Notes under the pieces: generated by a model | The model's input: the letters and a program-made list of their open reading frames with translations, nothing else | Databases searched by the model: none | Told to the model about the DNA's origin: nothing | From: Flavobacterium sp. A45 | GTDB taxonomy: Bacteria > Bacteroidota > Bacteroidia > Flavobacteriales > Flavobacteriaceae | Assembly (NCBI RefSeq): GCF_002001005.1 | Contig: NZ_MUNX01000051.1 | Span: 50,493 to 114,492 of the forward strand | Direction: 5' to 3' | DNA: 64,000 bases | Translations under genes and position numbers: made by a program | Shown here: positions 1-9,104 of the stretch, piece after piece | Layout: each line of letters starts with the position of its first letter | Numbering within the stretch: position 1 is the first letter of the stretch

Positions 1-415
1 ATAAATATTGTGCCCAGTTCGAGAAAACTGCACCGTTTCCTCCATAAGTAATCAATTCGTGCGGATGTTGCGCCACAGCATAATCCAGATTGTTCTGAAT
101 CATAAGCATAATGGCTTTGGCCTGCTCGCTCTTTCCAGGATATTCCGACATTGGACGGGCATACATTCTATAATCGGGACGCAAACGGTACATATAAATA
201 CGTCCGTAAGTCTCCAGTTCGTTACGAAATTCAGGGATTAATTCTGCATGATGCTTCGGGTCAAAATAGCGTAAAGCATTTCGAATCGCCAGTTTTTTTT
301 CGTCGTCAGACAAGATTTCTTTCCGTTTCGGCGCGTGATTAATGTTGACTTCATATGGTTTTGGCTGTGGTAATATAGAAGGGATTCCTTGTTGTATTTG
401 TTCTTGAAAAGTCAT
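1..415 (-). CDS. hutU: Urocanate hydratase, N-terminal part (cut by window edge)
   Basis: Reading the minus strand from the ATG at 413-415 gives an open frame to the window edge, beginning MTFQEQIQQGIPSILPQPKP and containing YFDPKHHAELIPEFRNEL, YGRIYMYRLRPDY and ITYGGNGAVFSNWAQYL. These match the N-terminus of urocanate hydratase, the histidine-degradation enzyme that hydrates urocanate to imidazolonepropionate using tightly bound NAD in the cytoplasm; the GGNGAVF segment belongs to the NAD-binding region. About 138 residues are visible out of a usual 550-670. The rest of a hut locus would lie to the left and cannot be seen. Confidence 0.93.
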   Translation of the reverse strand, partial: MTFQEQIQQGIPSILPQPKPYEVNINHAPKRKEILSDDEKKLAIRNALRYFDPKHHAELIPEFRNELETYGRIYMYRLRPDYRMYARPMSEYPGKSEQAKAIMLMIQNNLDYAVAQHPHELITYGGNGAVFSNWAQYL

Positions 416-714
416 TTTTTTAGATTTTTTAGATTTTAGATTGTTGGATTATTAGAGTTTTGTCAACTTAATAAAGCATATCTATCAATCTGTTTTGGTT
501 GTATTTATTTTTAGATTTTTCGAACAGTCAAATAATCTAAAAATCGAATAATCATTTTTTACTCAAAAATGACAAATTAGGGATACCGTATGTCCGACCT
601 GTGGTAGGACTTGTGGATTTTGATTCTATATTTTAAAGAAAGGATATCCATTTCTATTATTTAATGTTTAAAAGAATGCTGAAATCTAAATTCTGCGTTC
701 TGTTATCTGAAAAT
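416..714. other. Intergenic region, no gene seen
   Basis: This AT-rich gap lies between hutU (minus) and the DUF5522 gene (minus). It holds low-complexity TAGATTTT/AATCTAAAAATC runs of the kind scattered through other gaps here (about 53560, 55430, 60610) and a small hairpin near 590-610 (GTCCGACC/GGTAGGAC). I see no convincing coding frame. Confidence 0.5.
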
Positions 715-891
715 CTACTTCTTAATTTGCCCCGTTTTTTTATCAAATCCATAGGGACAATGACGACATCCGCTCTTGCAACAATACCCTCTTTTTAAAT
801 GGTATTTTTCGGTAAAGCATTTGTATCCTTCGGGCGTATAGTAAAAATCTTCCCCCTCAGTTAATTTATTTTCATTACTTTGTTCTGCCAT
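715..891 (-). CDS. Small Cys-rich DUF5522-like protein
   Basis: The minus-strand frame from the ATG at 889-891 to the TAG at 715-717 encodes 58 residues. The middle part has the dense cysteine motif YCCKSGCRHCPYGF, the hallmark of the small DUF5522 family of Bacteroidota. Four closely spaced cysteines suggest a bound metal, probably zinc or an Fe-S cluster, but the function is unknown. A PEGYKCFTEKYHLKRG stretch before the cysteines also fits the family. It stands alone between hutU and a plus-strand gene. Confidence 0.8.
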   Translation of the reverse strand: MAEQSNENKLTEGEDFYYTPEGYKCFTEKYHLKRGYCCKSGCRHCPYGFDKKTGQIKK

Positions 892-984
892 TCTTTATTT
901 CTGCTTGAAATTCGCAATTAGGCGATTGTGTTTTTCTTTAATTTGGACTAAATTGCCTGTACAAATCTATAAATTTTATAACCA

Positions 985-1326
985 ATGTTTGTTATTGTTG
1001 CCAAATATTTAATTCCTAAAGGATATCGAGGTTTGACAGTCTTTCCTTTTGTGTTTATAAAATACGCATTTGATTTCGAAAATAAAGTATTGGTTAACCA
1101 TGAAAAAATACACATAAGACAACAAATAGAATTGCTCGTTTTGCCTTTTTTTCTTTGGTATTTTGTCGAATATGCGGTACGTTTGCTGCAGTACAAAAAC
1201 GCGAATTTAGCTTATAGAAATATCAGTTTTGAAAGGGAAGCTTATGCGAATGAACAGCATTTAAATTACCTTGAAACGCGAACATATTTTAGTTTTTTAA
1301 AGTATTTAAAAACTAATAAACCCTAA
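985..1326 (+). CDS. Hypothetical membrane-associated protein with HEXXH-like motif
   Basis: 113 residues, unrecognised by name. The sequence contains NHEKIHIRQQIE, i.e. an HExxH zinc-metallopeptidase-like motif at about residues 39-43, then a hydrophobic stretch LLVLPFFLWYFVEYAV, and a downstream EREAYANE acidic segment that could supply a third ligand. This resembles a minimal M56- or M48-like protease core, but only by motif. The ATG at 985 is the first available; the gene ends 3 bases before the TTG of the next gene, so the two are probably co-transcribed. Function is inferred only. Confidence 0.6.
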   Translation: MFVIVAKYLIPKGYRGLTVFPFVFIKYAFDFENKVLVNHEKIHIRQQIELLVLPFFLWYFVEYAVRLLQYKNANLAYRNISFEREAYANEQHLNYLETRTYFSFLKYLKTNKP

Positions 1327-1329
1327 ACT

Positions 1330-2226
1330 TTGAACCAGAAAATAACATACGACCTGCCTAACGGAATTTCACTCGAAATAAAGAGGGAAGATTTGCTTCA
1401 TCCCTTTATATCTGGGAATAAATTCAGGAAGTTAAAGTATAATTTGCTTCAGGCAAAAGCCGAAAATCAGGAAACAGTGTTGACTTTTGGTGGTGCTTAT
1501 TCCAATCATATTGCAGCGTTGGCTTTTGCAGGAAAAGAACAGGGTTTTAAAACTATTGGTGTGATTCGTGGGGATGAGTTGGGAGACAAAATTGCTGATA
1601 ACCCAACCTTGAAGTTTGCTCAGGAATGTGGAATGCAATTCGAGTTTGTTACCAGAGAAGACTATCGATTCAAAACCGAACCTGATTTTATAACTGACCT
1701 AAAAAACAAATTCGGTTCTTTTTATCTTGTTCCAGAAGGTGGTACTAATGAGTATGCCATAAAAGGATGCGAAGAAATACTAACTGGGGATGATGCTAAC
1801 TTTGATTACATATGTTGTGCGGTAGGAACGGGAGGTACCATTTCGGGGATAATCAACAGTGCGTTGCCACACCAAAAAGTTTTGGGATTTCCAGCATTAA
1901 AAGGAGACTTTTTAAAAGATGAAATTCGTAAATTTGCCACCAACAAAAATTGGGAATTAATAACCGATTATCATTTTGGGGGCTACGGAAAAGTTAACGA
2001 AGAGCTGATTCAGTTTATAAATCAGTTTTACATACAAACGCAAGTGCCATTAGACCCAATTTATACGGGAAAGATGTTTTTTGGCGTTATAGGTTTAATT
2101 CAGAAAAACTATTTTCCTGATAATTCCAAAATTCTATTGATTCACACCGGAGGATTACAGGGAATCCAGGGAATGAATACGCTTTTGAAAAGCAAAAACA
2201 AAACATTGATTGAGGTTCAACAATAA
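1330..2226 (+). CDS. 1-Aminocyclopropane-1-carboxylate deaminase/D-cysteine desulfhydrase family protein
   Basis: 298 residues of a fold-type II PLP enzyme. Seen: KREDLLHPFISGNKFRKLKY near residues 18-37, with the Lys of GNKFRK as the expected PLP lysine; GGAYSNHIAALA around residue 54 (substrate-side Ser-Asn-His); and CAVGTGGTISG near residue 165, the phosphate-binding glycine loop. The family removes the amino group or sulfide from small amino acids; exact substrate cannot be told. The start is TTG at 1330, immediately after the stop of the preceding gene, which fits the family N-terminus. Next gene is 33 bases downstream. Confidence 0.88.
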   Translation: MNQKITYDLPNGISLEIKREDLLHPFISGNKFRKLKYNLLQAKAENQETVLTFGGAYSNHIAALAFAGKEQGFKTIGVIRGDELGDKIADNPTLKFAQECGMQFEFVTREDYRFKTEPDFITDLKNKFGSFYLVPEGGTNEYAIKGCEEILTGDDANFDYICCAVGTGGTISGIINSALPHQKVLGFPALKGDFLKDEIRKFATNKNWELITDYHFGGYGKVNEELIQFINQFYIQTQVPLDPIYTGKMFFGVIGLIQKNYFPDNSKILLIHTGGLQGIQGMNTLLKSKNKTLIEVQQ

Positions 2227-2259
2227 AAAAAGTAAAACATAACACCCAAATTCAGCTGC

Positions 2260-3084
2260 ATGTTTAAAAAAATAACTTTATTTCTTTTAATTGGGACTAT
2301 CATTGGATGTGGTTCATCGAAACCAGCTATCGTTACCACAAAAAAACCGGTGGGATGGAAGTATTCAAAACCTATCCAAAATGGGAGAAGCAGCAAGGTG
2401 ACCAACCAGTCTTCTTCAAAACCGTTAAACACAAATGAAGCTGCGAAAGCCTACATCGCACAATACAGCGGGGTTGCGATGAGTAATATGAAAACCTACG
2501 GAATTCCTGCCAGTATTATTTTGGCACAAGGAGTTTTGGAATCGGGGGCTGGACAGAGTGACTTGGCAATGAATGCTAATAATCATTTTGGAATTAAATG
2601 TCATAGCGATTGGAAAGGCGATAAAGTCTATAAAGATGATGATTCTGCAAATGAATGTTTTAGGAAATACAATCAAGCTTCGGAATCATACAAAGATCAT
2701 GCAATGGTATTGACTGGAAAAAAAAGATATGCCAATTTGTTTACACTGCCCAAAGGTGATTATAAAGCTTGGGCAAAAGGCTTGAAAGACGCAGGATATG
2801 CCACTGACCCAAGATACCCTGAAAAATTAATAAGTTATATTGAATCCTATAATTTAAGCCAGTACGATGCTAAAGTTTTAGGAAAAGAGATAGCAAAGGA
2901 AGAAGCTAAAGTAATGCTTCAGGATAATTTTGGCGCTGATGAAGCCAGTTTGTATGAAATCCAAAAAGGAGATACTTTTTATTCTGTTTCCAAAAAATTC
3001 AATTTAACCGTAGAAGAATTAAAACAGAAAAATAATCTAACAGAGAATGCACTTTCAATTGGACAGAAGTTGATAGTAAAATAA
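2260..3084 (+). CDS. Glucosaminidase-domain lipoprotein with C-terminal LysM
   Basis: 274 residues. The N-terminus [20 protein letters not shown] is a lipoprotein signal with the lipobox Cys at 17. Residues about 60-200 form a mannosyl-glycoprotein endo-beta-N-acetylglucosaminidase (GH73-like) domain: [17 protein letters not shown] carries the catalytic Glu, followed by NNHFGIKC and the [11 protein letters not shown] segment. A LysM module ([17 protein letters not shown]...) fills the last ~45 residues. It should sit in the periplasm and cleave peptidoglycan glycan chains during wall remodelling. It follows the PLP-enzyme gene by 33 bases and precedes hemL. Confidence 0.92.
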   Translation: MFKKITLFLLIGTIIGCGSSKPAIVTTKKPVGWKYSKPIQNGRSSKVTNQSSSKPLNTNEAAKAYIAQYSGVAMSNMKTYGIPASIILAQGVLESGAGQSDLAMNANNHFGIKCHSDWKGDKVYKDDDSANECFRKYNQASESYKDHAMVLTGKKRYANLFTLPKGDYKAWAKGLKDAGYATDPRYPEKLISYIESYNLSQYDAKVLGKEIAKEEAKVMLQDNFGADEASLYEIQKGDTFYSVSKKFNLTVEELKQKNNLTENALSIGQKLIVK

Positions 3085-3151
3085 GTTGAAAGTATTCAGT
3101 ATTCAGTCAAATCTGAAATCTGAATTCAAAAATCTAAAATTTAAAATCGTA

Positions 3152-4438
3152 ATGATATACCAAAGAAGTAGTCAGCTTTTTGCTGAAGCAGAAAAAGTAA
3201 TCCCAGGGGGAGTAAATTCACCAGTAAGAGCTTTTAAAGCCGTGGGTGGAACTCCAATATTCGTAAAAAGTGCCAAAGGAGCGTATTTGTATGATGAAGA
3301 CGGAAACCGATTAATCGATTATATCAATTCATGGGGGCCAATGATTTTGGGTCACGCCTACGAACCTGTGGTTGAAGCAGTAATTGAAAAAGCAAAGTTG
3401 GGAACATCTTTCGGGATGCCAACCGAATTGGAAACTCAAATCGCGGCACTTGCAGTTTCTATGGTTCCAAATATTGATAAAATCCGTTTTGTGAATTCGG
3501 GTACCGAAGCCTGTATGAGTGCGGTGCGTTTGGCTCGTGGATTTACGAAAAGAGATAAAATTATCAAATTCGCGGGTTGTTATCACGGACATTCTGATTC
3601 ATTTTTGATTCAGGCGGGTAGTGGAGCAGTGACTTTTGGAACTCCAAACAGTCCTGGTGTAACAGCAGGAACGGCCAAAGATACTTTGCTTGCCAAATAC
3701 AATGATTTGGAGAATGTAAAGACTTTAATCGAAGCTAACAAAAATGAAATTGCTGCCATAATTGTAGAACCTGTTGCCGGAAATATGGGATGTATTCCAC
3801 CGGTTAAAGGATTTTTGGAAGGCTTGCGTGAATTGTGTACAGCAAACGGAATTTTATTGATTTTTGATGAGGTAATGACAGGCTTTAGATTGGCTAGAGG
3901 TGGTGTTCAAGAATTGTTCAACATCAATGCGGATATAGTTTGTTTTGGAAAAGTAATCGGAGGAGGATTGCCTGTTGGAGCTTTTGCAGCCCGTGCCGAA
4001 ATTATGAATTTCTTAGCACCATTGGGACCTGTTTATCAAGCAGGAACCTTATCTGGGAATCCATTGGCAATGGCGGCTGGATTGGCGATGTTGCAGGCAT
4101 TGGACAATGATCGTGAAATTTTCAAAAGACTGGAAGAGAAAACGGCTTATTTAGGAGCAGGAATTGAGAGAGTTTTGAAAGCCAATAATGTCGTTTTTAC
4201 GATAAATCAAATTGGTTCTATGATTTCGGTTCATTTTGATGCAAATCCGGTGACTGATTTTCAATCTGCTGGAGCAGGAGACAATGAAACTTTCAAGAAA
4301 TTCTTCCATGGATTGGTAGCGGAAGGTGTTTACATAGCTCCATCAGCTTATGAAACCTGGTTCATTACCGATGCTTTAACTTATGAAGACTTGGATTTTA
4401 CTATTAATGCAATAGATAAAGTTTCTAAAACGTTCTAA
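3152..4438 (+). CDS. hemL: Glutamate-1-semialdehyde 2,1-aminomutase
   Basis: About 428 residues. Converts glutamate-1-semialdehyde to 5-aminolevulinate in tetrapyrrole (haem) synthesis, using PLP. Seen: [16 protein letters not shown] at the N-terminus, [19 protein letters not shown], the YHGHSDS motif, [15 protein letters not shown], and the PLP lysine in [16 protein letters not shown] start it at the ATG at 3152 ([14 protein letters not shown]) because that matches the family; the in-frame ATG at 3086 would add 22 residues coded by low-complexity intergenic sequence. Haem supply is relevant to the cytochromes encoded further on. Confidence 0.96.
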   Translation: MIYQRSSQLFAEAEKVIPGGVNSPVRAFKAVGGTPIFVKSAKGAYLYDEDGNRLIDYINSWGPMILGHAYEPVVEAVIEKAKLGTSFGMPTELETQIAALAVSMVPNIDKIRFVNSGTEACMSAVRLARGFTKRDKIIKFAGCYHGHSDSFLIQAGSGAVTFGTPNSPGVTAGTAKDTLLAKYNDLENVKTLIEANKNEIAAIIVEPVAGNMGCIPPVKGFLEGLRELCTANGILLIFDEVMTGFRLARGGVQELFNINADIVCFGKVIGGGLPVGAFAARAEIMNFLAPLGPVYQAGTLSGNPLAMAAGLAMLQALDNDREIFKRLEEKTAYLGAGIERVLKANNVVFTINQIGSMISVHFDANPVTDFQSAGAGDNETFKKFFHGLVAEGVYIAPSAYETWFITDALTYEDLDFTINAIDKVSKTF

Positions 4439-4461
4439 ATAACGTCAAAGAACAAAATATA

Positions 4462-4507
4462 AATTCCACTAATTAGCAAGAATCAATTTGTGCTAATTAG
4501 TGGAATT
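4462..4507. terminator. 16-bp perfect inverted repeat between hemL and a convergent gene
   Basis: AATTCCACTAATTAGC (4462-4477) pairs perfectly with 4492-4507 across a 14-base loop. It lies between convergent genes and may stop transcription both ways, although it has no long T run. The sequence resembles the AATTAGTGNAATTTGTG-type intergenic repeats common in Flavobacteria; a related stretch occurs at about 5226-5256. Confidence 0.6.
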
Positions 4508-4530
4508 CGTGTTTAATTTTTTATTGCTCT

Positions 4531-4959
4531 TTACATTCCTCCTCTTCTTTTTTCTTTCATTTTTTCTTTGTTTTCTTCTCTTATGTCAAGCCATTTTTGA
4601 TATTGATCGGCAGACAAAACCGCTTTCATTTTGGCTTCAGTATCTGTTTTTTCGGCTTGCATTGCATTTTTAAAAGCAGTTCTTTCTTCGGTAGTCATTT
4701 TATCCCCACTAGCTTTACGGGTATCTTTTTGAGCTTTCATGTCTTGTGCTTTTGCACTTTTCTCCGTCAAAATTTTACCCACTGCTACTTGTTGTTTTGC
4801 ATCCAAAGTCAATTCTTTGGTTAGACGATCCAAATGTTTTTGCTGACGCTGTTCTGGAGTCATTTTCTCCATATTGGCTCTGTTTTGTTGCGGAGTGGTT
4901 TCTTGGGCAAATCCAGTTAGCCCAATTCCTAATGCTAAAGCAATAATTAATTTTTTCAT
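4531..4959 (-). CDS. Secreted Spy/CpxP-like or DUF4890-like small protein
   Basis: 142 residues starting MKKLIIALALGIGLTGFAQE, a clear cleavable signal peptide. The mature part is highly charged and helical, with MTPEQRQQKHLDRLTKEL, two further MTTEERTAF-like elements and LSADQYQKWLDIRE, ending in a basic KMKEKRRGGM tail. The LTxEQ-type repeats resemble the periplasmic Spy/CpxP chaperone superfamily and the Bacteroidota DUF4890 group. A periplasmic stress-related role is inferred. It is a single gene convergent with hemL. Confidence 0.7.
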   Translation of the reverse strand: MKKLIIALALGIGLTGFAQETTPQQNRANMEKMTPEQRQQKHLDRLTKELTLDAKQQVAVGKILTEKSAKAQDMKAQKDTRKASGDKMTTEERTAFKNAMQAEKTDTEAKMKAVLSADQYQKWLDIREENKEKMKEKRRGGM

Positions 4960-5322
4960 GTTTAGTTGTTTTTTAAGTTAACAGATATAAGATGCTTATA
5001 ATGATTAAAGGTTTAATGCTTTAACGTAAGTTTAATATAAACGGAGATTGGTTATTATAATTTAAAAGACAAGGCATTTGTATTTAAATGTTTCTGAGAT
5101 AAATTTGCTTCGCCTTTTCGCGATCGTTCTAGTCTCGGATTGTAGCAAATTTTATCAGATTTTAAAAAAAATAATTGCACATATTATATGTGATTTTAAG
5201 AATTGTTGTAATTGTATTAGTTTTTAATTTGTGTCAATTAGTGCAATTTGTGTTTTTTTTGAATCAGTTCGCTAAAGTCATTTTCGAATCGTATTTTTGA
5301 AAATAAATATAACCCCAAGCAC
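4960..5322. other. Intergenic region with hairpin and probable moeA -7 box
   Basis: No coding frame seen. It holds a 15-bp near-perfect inverted repeat (CTGAGATAAATTTGCT at about 5094-5109 with AGCAAATTTTATCAG at 5144-5158), enclosing a GC-richer centre (CGCGATCG) unlike its surroundings. TATTTTTG at 5292-5299 fits the Bacteroidota -7 box TAnnTTTG and would place the moeA transcript start some 20 bases before its ATG; no clear -33 TTG at standard spacing was seen. Confidence 0.5.
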
Positions 5323-6492
5323 ATGATTTCTGTACAAGAAGCCTTTTCGATATTGCAGGCAAATTTACCAATATTGCCTCAAACTGAGTGTTCTCTTTTT
5401 CAAGCGAGAAAACATATTTTGGCACAATCACTCGTATCGCCAATTAACATGCCACCTTTTCGGCAGTCGGCGATGGATGGTTATGCTTTGTGCTTGCATG
5501 ATGATTTGGTTTATGAAATTGTTGGCGAAATTAAAGCGGGTGATTCTCACAGAGTTGAATTGCTTCCTGGTCAAGCTGTAAAGATTTTTACGGGAGCAGC
5601 AGTACTGGATACGGTACAGGCGGTTATTCAGATTGAAAAGGTTACTGCGAATGGAACGCAATTATTGCTAGACGAACCAGTTGAGTCCGAAACTAATGTT
5701 AGACCAATAGGAGAACAAATTTCGACTGGAGATTTGGCACTTGAAAAAGGCAAGGTTTTGAATGCTGCAGCGATAGGATTTTTGGCAGGACTTGGTTTTA
5801 CAAAAGTCAGCGTTTATCAAAAACCAAAGGTTGGAATTGTGGTTACAGGCAATGAGCTTTCTAAACCTGGGACACCACTTGAATATGGAAAAGTGTATGA
5901 GAGCAACGGAATTATGTTGCAGTCAGCTTTGATTGACAGTTATTATAATGCTGTTACTTTGTATGAGGTGAATGATGATTTTGAAAATACTAAAAATAAA
6001 TTGCAAGAGGCATTAGCAAATAATGATGTCGTATTGGTTTCTGGAGGAATATCGGTTGGGGATTATGATTTTGTAGCGAGAGCGTTGAAAGAATTGGAAG
6101 TGGAAACTCTATTTTACAAAGTAAATCAAAAACCGGGAAAACCTTTGTTTGCAGGGAAATTAAAGGATAAAATGGTTTTTGCATTGCCGGGAAATCCTGC
6201 TGCCTGTCTGACTTGTTTTTATGTTTATGTTTTGCCAACTCTAGCAATACTATCTGGTGCGGAAGCCAATTATCAGCAGGTTGTTTTGTTGCCTATTGCT
6301 CATGATTATGAAGTGAGAAATACGCGTTCGCAGTTTTTGAAAGCGAATATCACTAACGGGGAAGCAGAAATTTTGACGCACCAAAATTCATCAATGCTCA
6401 ATTCTTTTTCTGTAGCCAACGGACTGGTTTATGTTCCAGATGGAAATTATGAATTGAAAAAAGGGGATAAAGTGGAAGTGTATTTGTTATAG
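5323..6492 (+). CDS. moeA: Molybdopterin molybdenumtransferase MoeA
   Basis: 389 residues. Inserts molybdenum into adenylylated molybdopterin. Seen: PPFRQSAMDGYALC near residue 45 (the conserved SAMDGYA-type motif), GDSHRVELLPGQAVKIFTGA, VVTGNELSKPGTPL at about 175, VLVSGGISVGDYDFV at about 237 (the MoCF-binding GGxSxGxxD signature) and LPGNPAACLTCF at about 288. Domain IV follows. The gene stands alone, 5 kb away from the main cofactor cluster at 11.5-16.3 kb, which carries no second moeA, so the two loci complement each other. Confidence 0.96.
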   Translation: MISVQEAFSILQANLPILPQTECSLFQARKHILAQSLVSPINMPPFRQSAMDGYALCLHDDLVYEIVGEIKAGDSHRVELLPGQAVKIFTGAAVLDTVQAVIQIEKVTANGTQLLLDEPVESETNVRPIGEQISTGDLALEKGKVLNAAAIGFLAGLGFTKVSVYQKPKVGIVVTGNELSKPGTPLEYGKVYESNGIMLQSALIDSYYNAVTLYEVNDDFENTKNKLQEALANNDVVLVSGGISVGDYDFVARALKELEVETLFYKVNQKPGKPLFAGKLKDKMVFALPGNPAACLTCFYVYVLPTLAILSGAEANYQQVVLLPIAHDYEVRNTRSQFLKANITNGEAEILTHQNSSMLNSFSVANGLVYVPDGNYELKKGDKVEVYLL

Positions 6493-6841
6493 GCGATTTT
6501 AAAATTTACTTGGTTTTCCAAAAAAGTATCATCATAAGTGAACTCTTTTGCTTCTAACTTATCATTGATTAAGGTATGAAAATATGTTTTTTCGGAAAGA
6601 ACTTTTTTTTATTGTTAATCAGTTACTTCTAATTGTATTTAACGCTGTAAAAATAAAAAACATATGGTTTCAAGGGTCTCACAGTTTTACATTTTTATAA
6701 AATTTAAAGTAAAATTATCTTCCAAAAGCTTTCAGTAGTCCAAAGCGTATGGTGTGAAAATTAAATATTGTTTCCGACTTTAGGTTTCAAAAAAATGTAA
6801 ATGATTGTATCTTGCAGTCTTTTAAAACAACGACAAATATA
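6493..6841. other. Intergenic region, no gene seen
   Basis: This AT-rich stretch separates moeA from the HAD-phosphatase gene. I see no convincing coding frame and no strong hairpin. TATCTTGC at about 6807-6814 is a weak match to a -7 box upstream of the ATG at 6842. Confidence 0.4.
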
Positions 6842-7501
6842 ATGAAACAGCAATGTGTAATTTTTGATATGGATGGTGTGATCTGTCACACAAATCCTGA
6901 TCATGGCAAGGCTTTTGAAGCATTTTTTGATAAGTACCAAGTTCCTCACTCCCAACAAGAGTTTGAAGATCATATGTACGGAAAACATAATGGTTATATC
7001 ATGACACATTTCTTTAAGCGCCCAATTACTGGGGATGAGCTTAAAAAATTGGAAGATGAAAAAGAATCGATGTTCCGTGAAATTTATAAAGATAAAGTAG
7101 AGACAATTCCATATTATCTCCAGTTTTTGGAAGAGCTGAAATCTTGTGGTTTCAAAACTGCTGTTGCGACATCTGCACCGCGAGCGAATCTCGACTTGAT
7201 TATTAATGCTTTAAAAATTGAAGACAAAATGGATTCAATGATGGCAAGTCAGGACGTTCAGCAGCATAAACCCAATCCGGAAGTCTATCTAAAATCGGCA
7301 GAACGCGTTGGTGTTGTCCCATCTGACTGTGTCGTTTTTGAAGATTCTTTTTCGGGAGTTACGGCAGGTCTTAATGCAGGGATGAAAGTAATTGGCGTTT
7401 TGAGCTCACATACAAAAGAGGAATTGCCTCCGTGTGACTTTTACATCAACGATTACAGTGAAGTAAGTGTGGATAAGATTTTGGAATTATTGAATAGTTA
7501 A
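6842..7501 (+). CDS. HAD-family phosphatase (beta-phosphoglucomutase-like)
   Basis: 219 residues from the ATG at 6842. The catalytic nucleophile motif FDMDGVICHT is at the N-terminus (DxDG), motif II is VATSAPRAN, and motif III/IV are KPNPEVY and FEDSFSGVTAG. A helical cap lies between motifs I and II, typical of the beta-phosphoglucomutase/phosphatase subgroup (subfamily IA). It probably acts on a small sugar phosphate; the substrate is not evident. The upstream in-frame ATG at 6812 would add ten residues and is less likely since the later start gives the usual MKQQCVIFDMDG beginning. Confidence 0.88.
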   Translation: MKQQCVIFDMDGVICHTNPDHGKAFEAFFDKYQVPHSQQEFEDHMYGKHNGYIMTHFFKRPITGDELKKLEDEKESMFREIYKDKVETIPYYLQFLEELKSCGFKTAVATSAPRANLDLIINALKIEDKMDSMMASQDVQQHKPNPEVYLKSAERVGVVPSDCVVFEDSFSGVTAGLNAGMKVIGVLSSHTKEELPPCDFYINDYSEVSVDKILELLNS

Positions 7502-7562
7502 ATTTTTTTGTAAGCTTTTCAAATAATAAATATTTCTGGTCTTGATTAAAGTTCTTGTGACT

Positions 7563-7679
7563 CGCGTGAGGGGTAGAAGTAAGCTACCGAAGTAGCACGG
7601 ATGACCCGACAGCATAAAGCAAAGGGAGCGGACTCACCGCTGTGATGAGTAGCTCCCTTTGCTTTATGGTGGCACGCCC
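7563..7679 (+). repeat. Dispersed hairpin repeat, copy A
   Basis: The element starts GCGTGAGGGGTAGAAG, contains a short stem-loop GCTACCGAAGTAGC, then CCCGAC, then a long stem (7612-7629 with 7652-7669; 17 of 18 pairs) around a 22-base loop, and ends GGCACGCCC. The outer parts match copies at 56227-56341 and, inverted, 17378-17493, while the stem sequence is different in each. It sits between two convergent genes. Confidence 0.8.
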
Positions 7680-7720
7680 AGATGATCTTTGGCGAACGGA
7701 TGAAGTAAATTGAAATGGAA

Positions 7721-8830
7721 TTATTCTTCTGCCTCTAATTGTGATTTTTCTAATTGTGGTTCTTGATTCATATCGATCCACGAGAGGAAAAATTTATAAC
7801 CCAATGTAAGTATTACTGCTCCCAAAAATAATCCGATGAAGCCGTTGTATATGAAACCACCAATAGCTCCTAGGAATATCACGAGCATGGGGGCTGGCGG
7901 ATTACCTCTTCCAAGGAATATTGGTTTTAGAATATTGTCGGAAATCAAGGTGATTCCTACCCAAATAGCCAGTATGGTTGAGGTTGTGGCATCGGTAATG
8001 GAATACATGTAAATGACTACTGGGATGGCAATGGGGCCAATTCCTACTTGTATTATGGCAAGAAATAGACAAATTATCGTGAAAATTCCAGCAAAAGGTA
8101 CTCCTGCAAGGAAAAATCCAATTCCGATCATTAGCGCTTGTATTAAGGCTACGCCCAAGAATCCTTTTACGACATTGCGAATGGTAATTACAGTGACTTC
8201 GGCATAGTGTTCGCCATTGGAACCTATTAGCTTTATAAAAATATTTTTAGAAACTTTGACTAATGATTCAGTGTACAATAATAGTCCCATTGCAATGATG
8301 ATTGAGACGATAAACTGTAGAATGCCTTTGCCAATTCCAGCCAAGGAAAGCAGTAGCCATGCACCCGCTACTTTTAGTTGTTCGGAGTATTTAAGTGCGA
8401 CTTTGGATAAATCTTCAGAGGCCGATGCCCATATTTCGACAATGGGTTTTGTTATCGTTGGCCAGCTTTTGGTGGTTTCTCCAGGAGGCGGAATCAAGTG
8501 CTCATTCGTTTGATAATAATGGACAAAATTGTTGATTTCTTCATATAAGGATTGGGTTATCAATACACTGGGCAAGACTAAAATAGTAAGCAGTATAAGT
8601 GCGACGAATATGGTGGCCAGAACTTTTCGGCCTCTAAATAATCGGACAACCCTTTCGTAAACAGGACTGAAGGCTATGGCAATAACTATCGCCCAAACTA
8701 TAATTAAAACAAATGGTTTTAGAATATCATAACACCAACCGATTAACAGGAAGAGGACACCAAGACGAATAAGGGTATCGGCAATTTTTTCGAAATTATA
8801 TCCGTAGAAATTTGAGTTGTTTTGATTCAT
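7721..8830 (-). CDS. AI-2E family transporter
   Basis: About 369 residues, strongly hydrophobic with roughly eight membrane segments. The family signature is visible: an N-terminal pair of segments (RLGVLFLLIGWCYDILKPFVLIIVWAIVIA split over two helices), a long periplasmic/cytosolic middle, and the C-terminal block with FAGVPFAGIFTIICLFLA-like, VGIGPIAIPVVIYMY and the conserved SDNILKPIFLGRG motif. Members export AI-2 or act as Na+/H+ antiporters; the substrate here is unknown. I prefer the start at 8830 (MNQNNSNFYG); the ATG at 8866 would add 12 residues. Confidence 0.88.
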   Translation of the reverse strand: MNQNNSNFYGYNFEKIADTLIRLGVLFLLIGWCYDILKPFVLIIVWAIVIAIAFSPVYERVVRLFRGRKVLATIFVALILLTILVLPSVLITQSLYEEINNFVHYYQTNEHLIPPPGETTKSWPTITKPIVEIWASASEDLSKVALKYSEQLKVAGAWLLLSLAGIGKGILQFIVSIIIAMGLLLYTESLVKVSKNIFIKLIGSNGEHYAEVTVITIRNVVKGFLGVALIQALMIGIGFFLAGVPFAGIFTIICLFLAIIQVGIGPIAIPVVIYMYSITDATTSTILAIWVGITLISDNILKPIFLGRGNPPAPMLVIFLGAIGGFIYNGFIGLFLGAVILTLGYKFFLSWIDMNQEPQLEKSQLEAEE

Positions 8831-9104
8831 AAAGGTGAATTTTTTTGATGAATGAGATGTTTGCATATTGTAGTGCTAATCTAGTTAAATTGTAGCGATT
8901 ATTGATATTGTAAATTGATATCTTTTGCAAAAGGTTTATTTTTTTTCAGAATCTTAACGAAAAAATAATTTTAAAATAATGAAAGGTTTCAGTACGAATT
9001 AAATTGCGGTTTCGTATTTTTACTAAATTGATATTTTGATGCAGTTCAATACTTTAATGGTGTGCTCATGTGTCGAATACTCTGAATTATAAAAAATACA
9101 GCAA

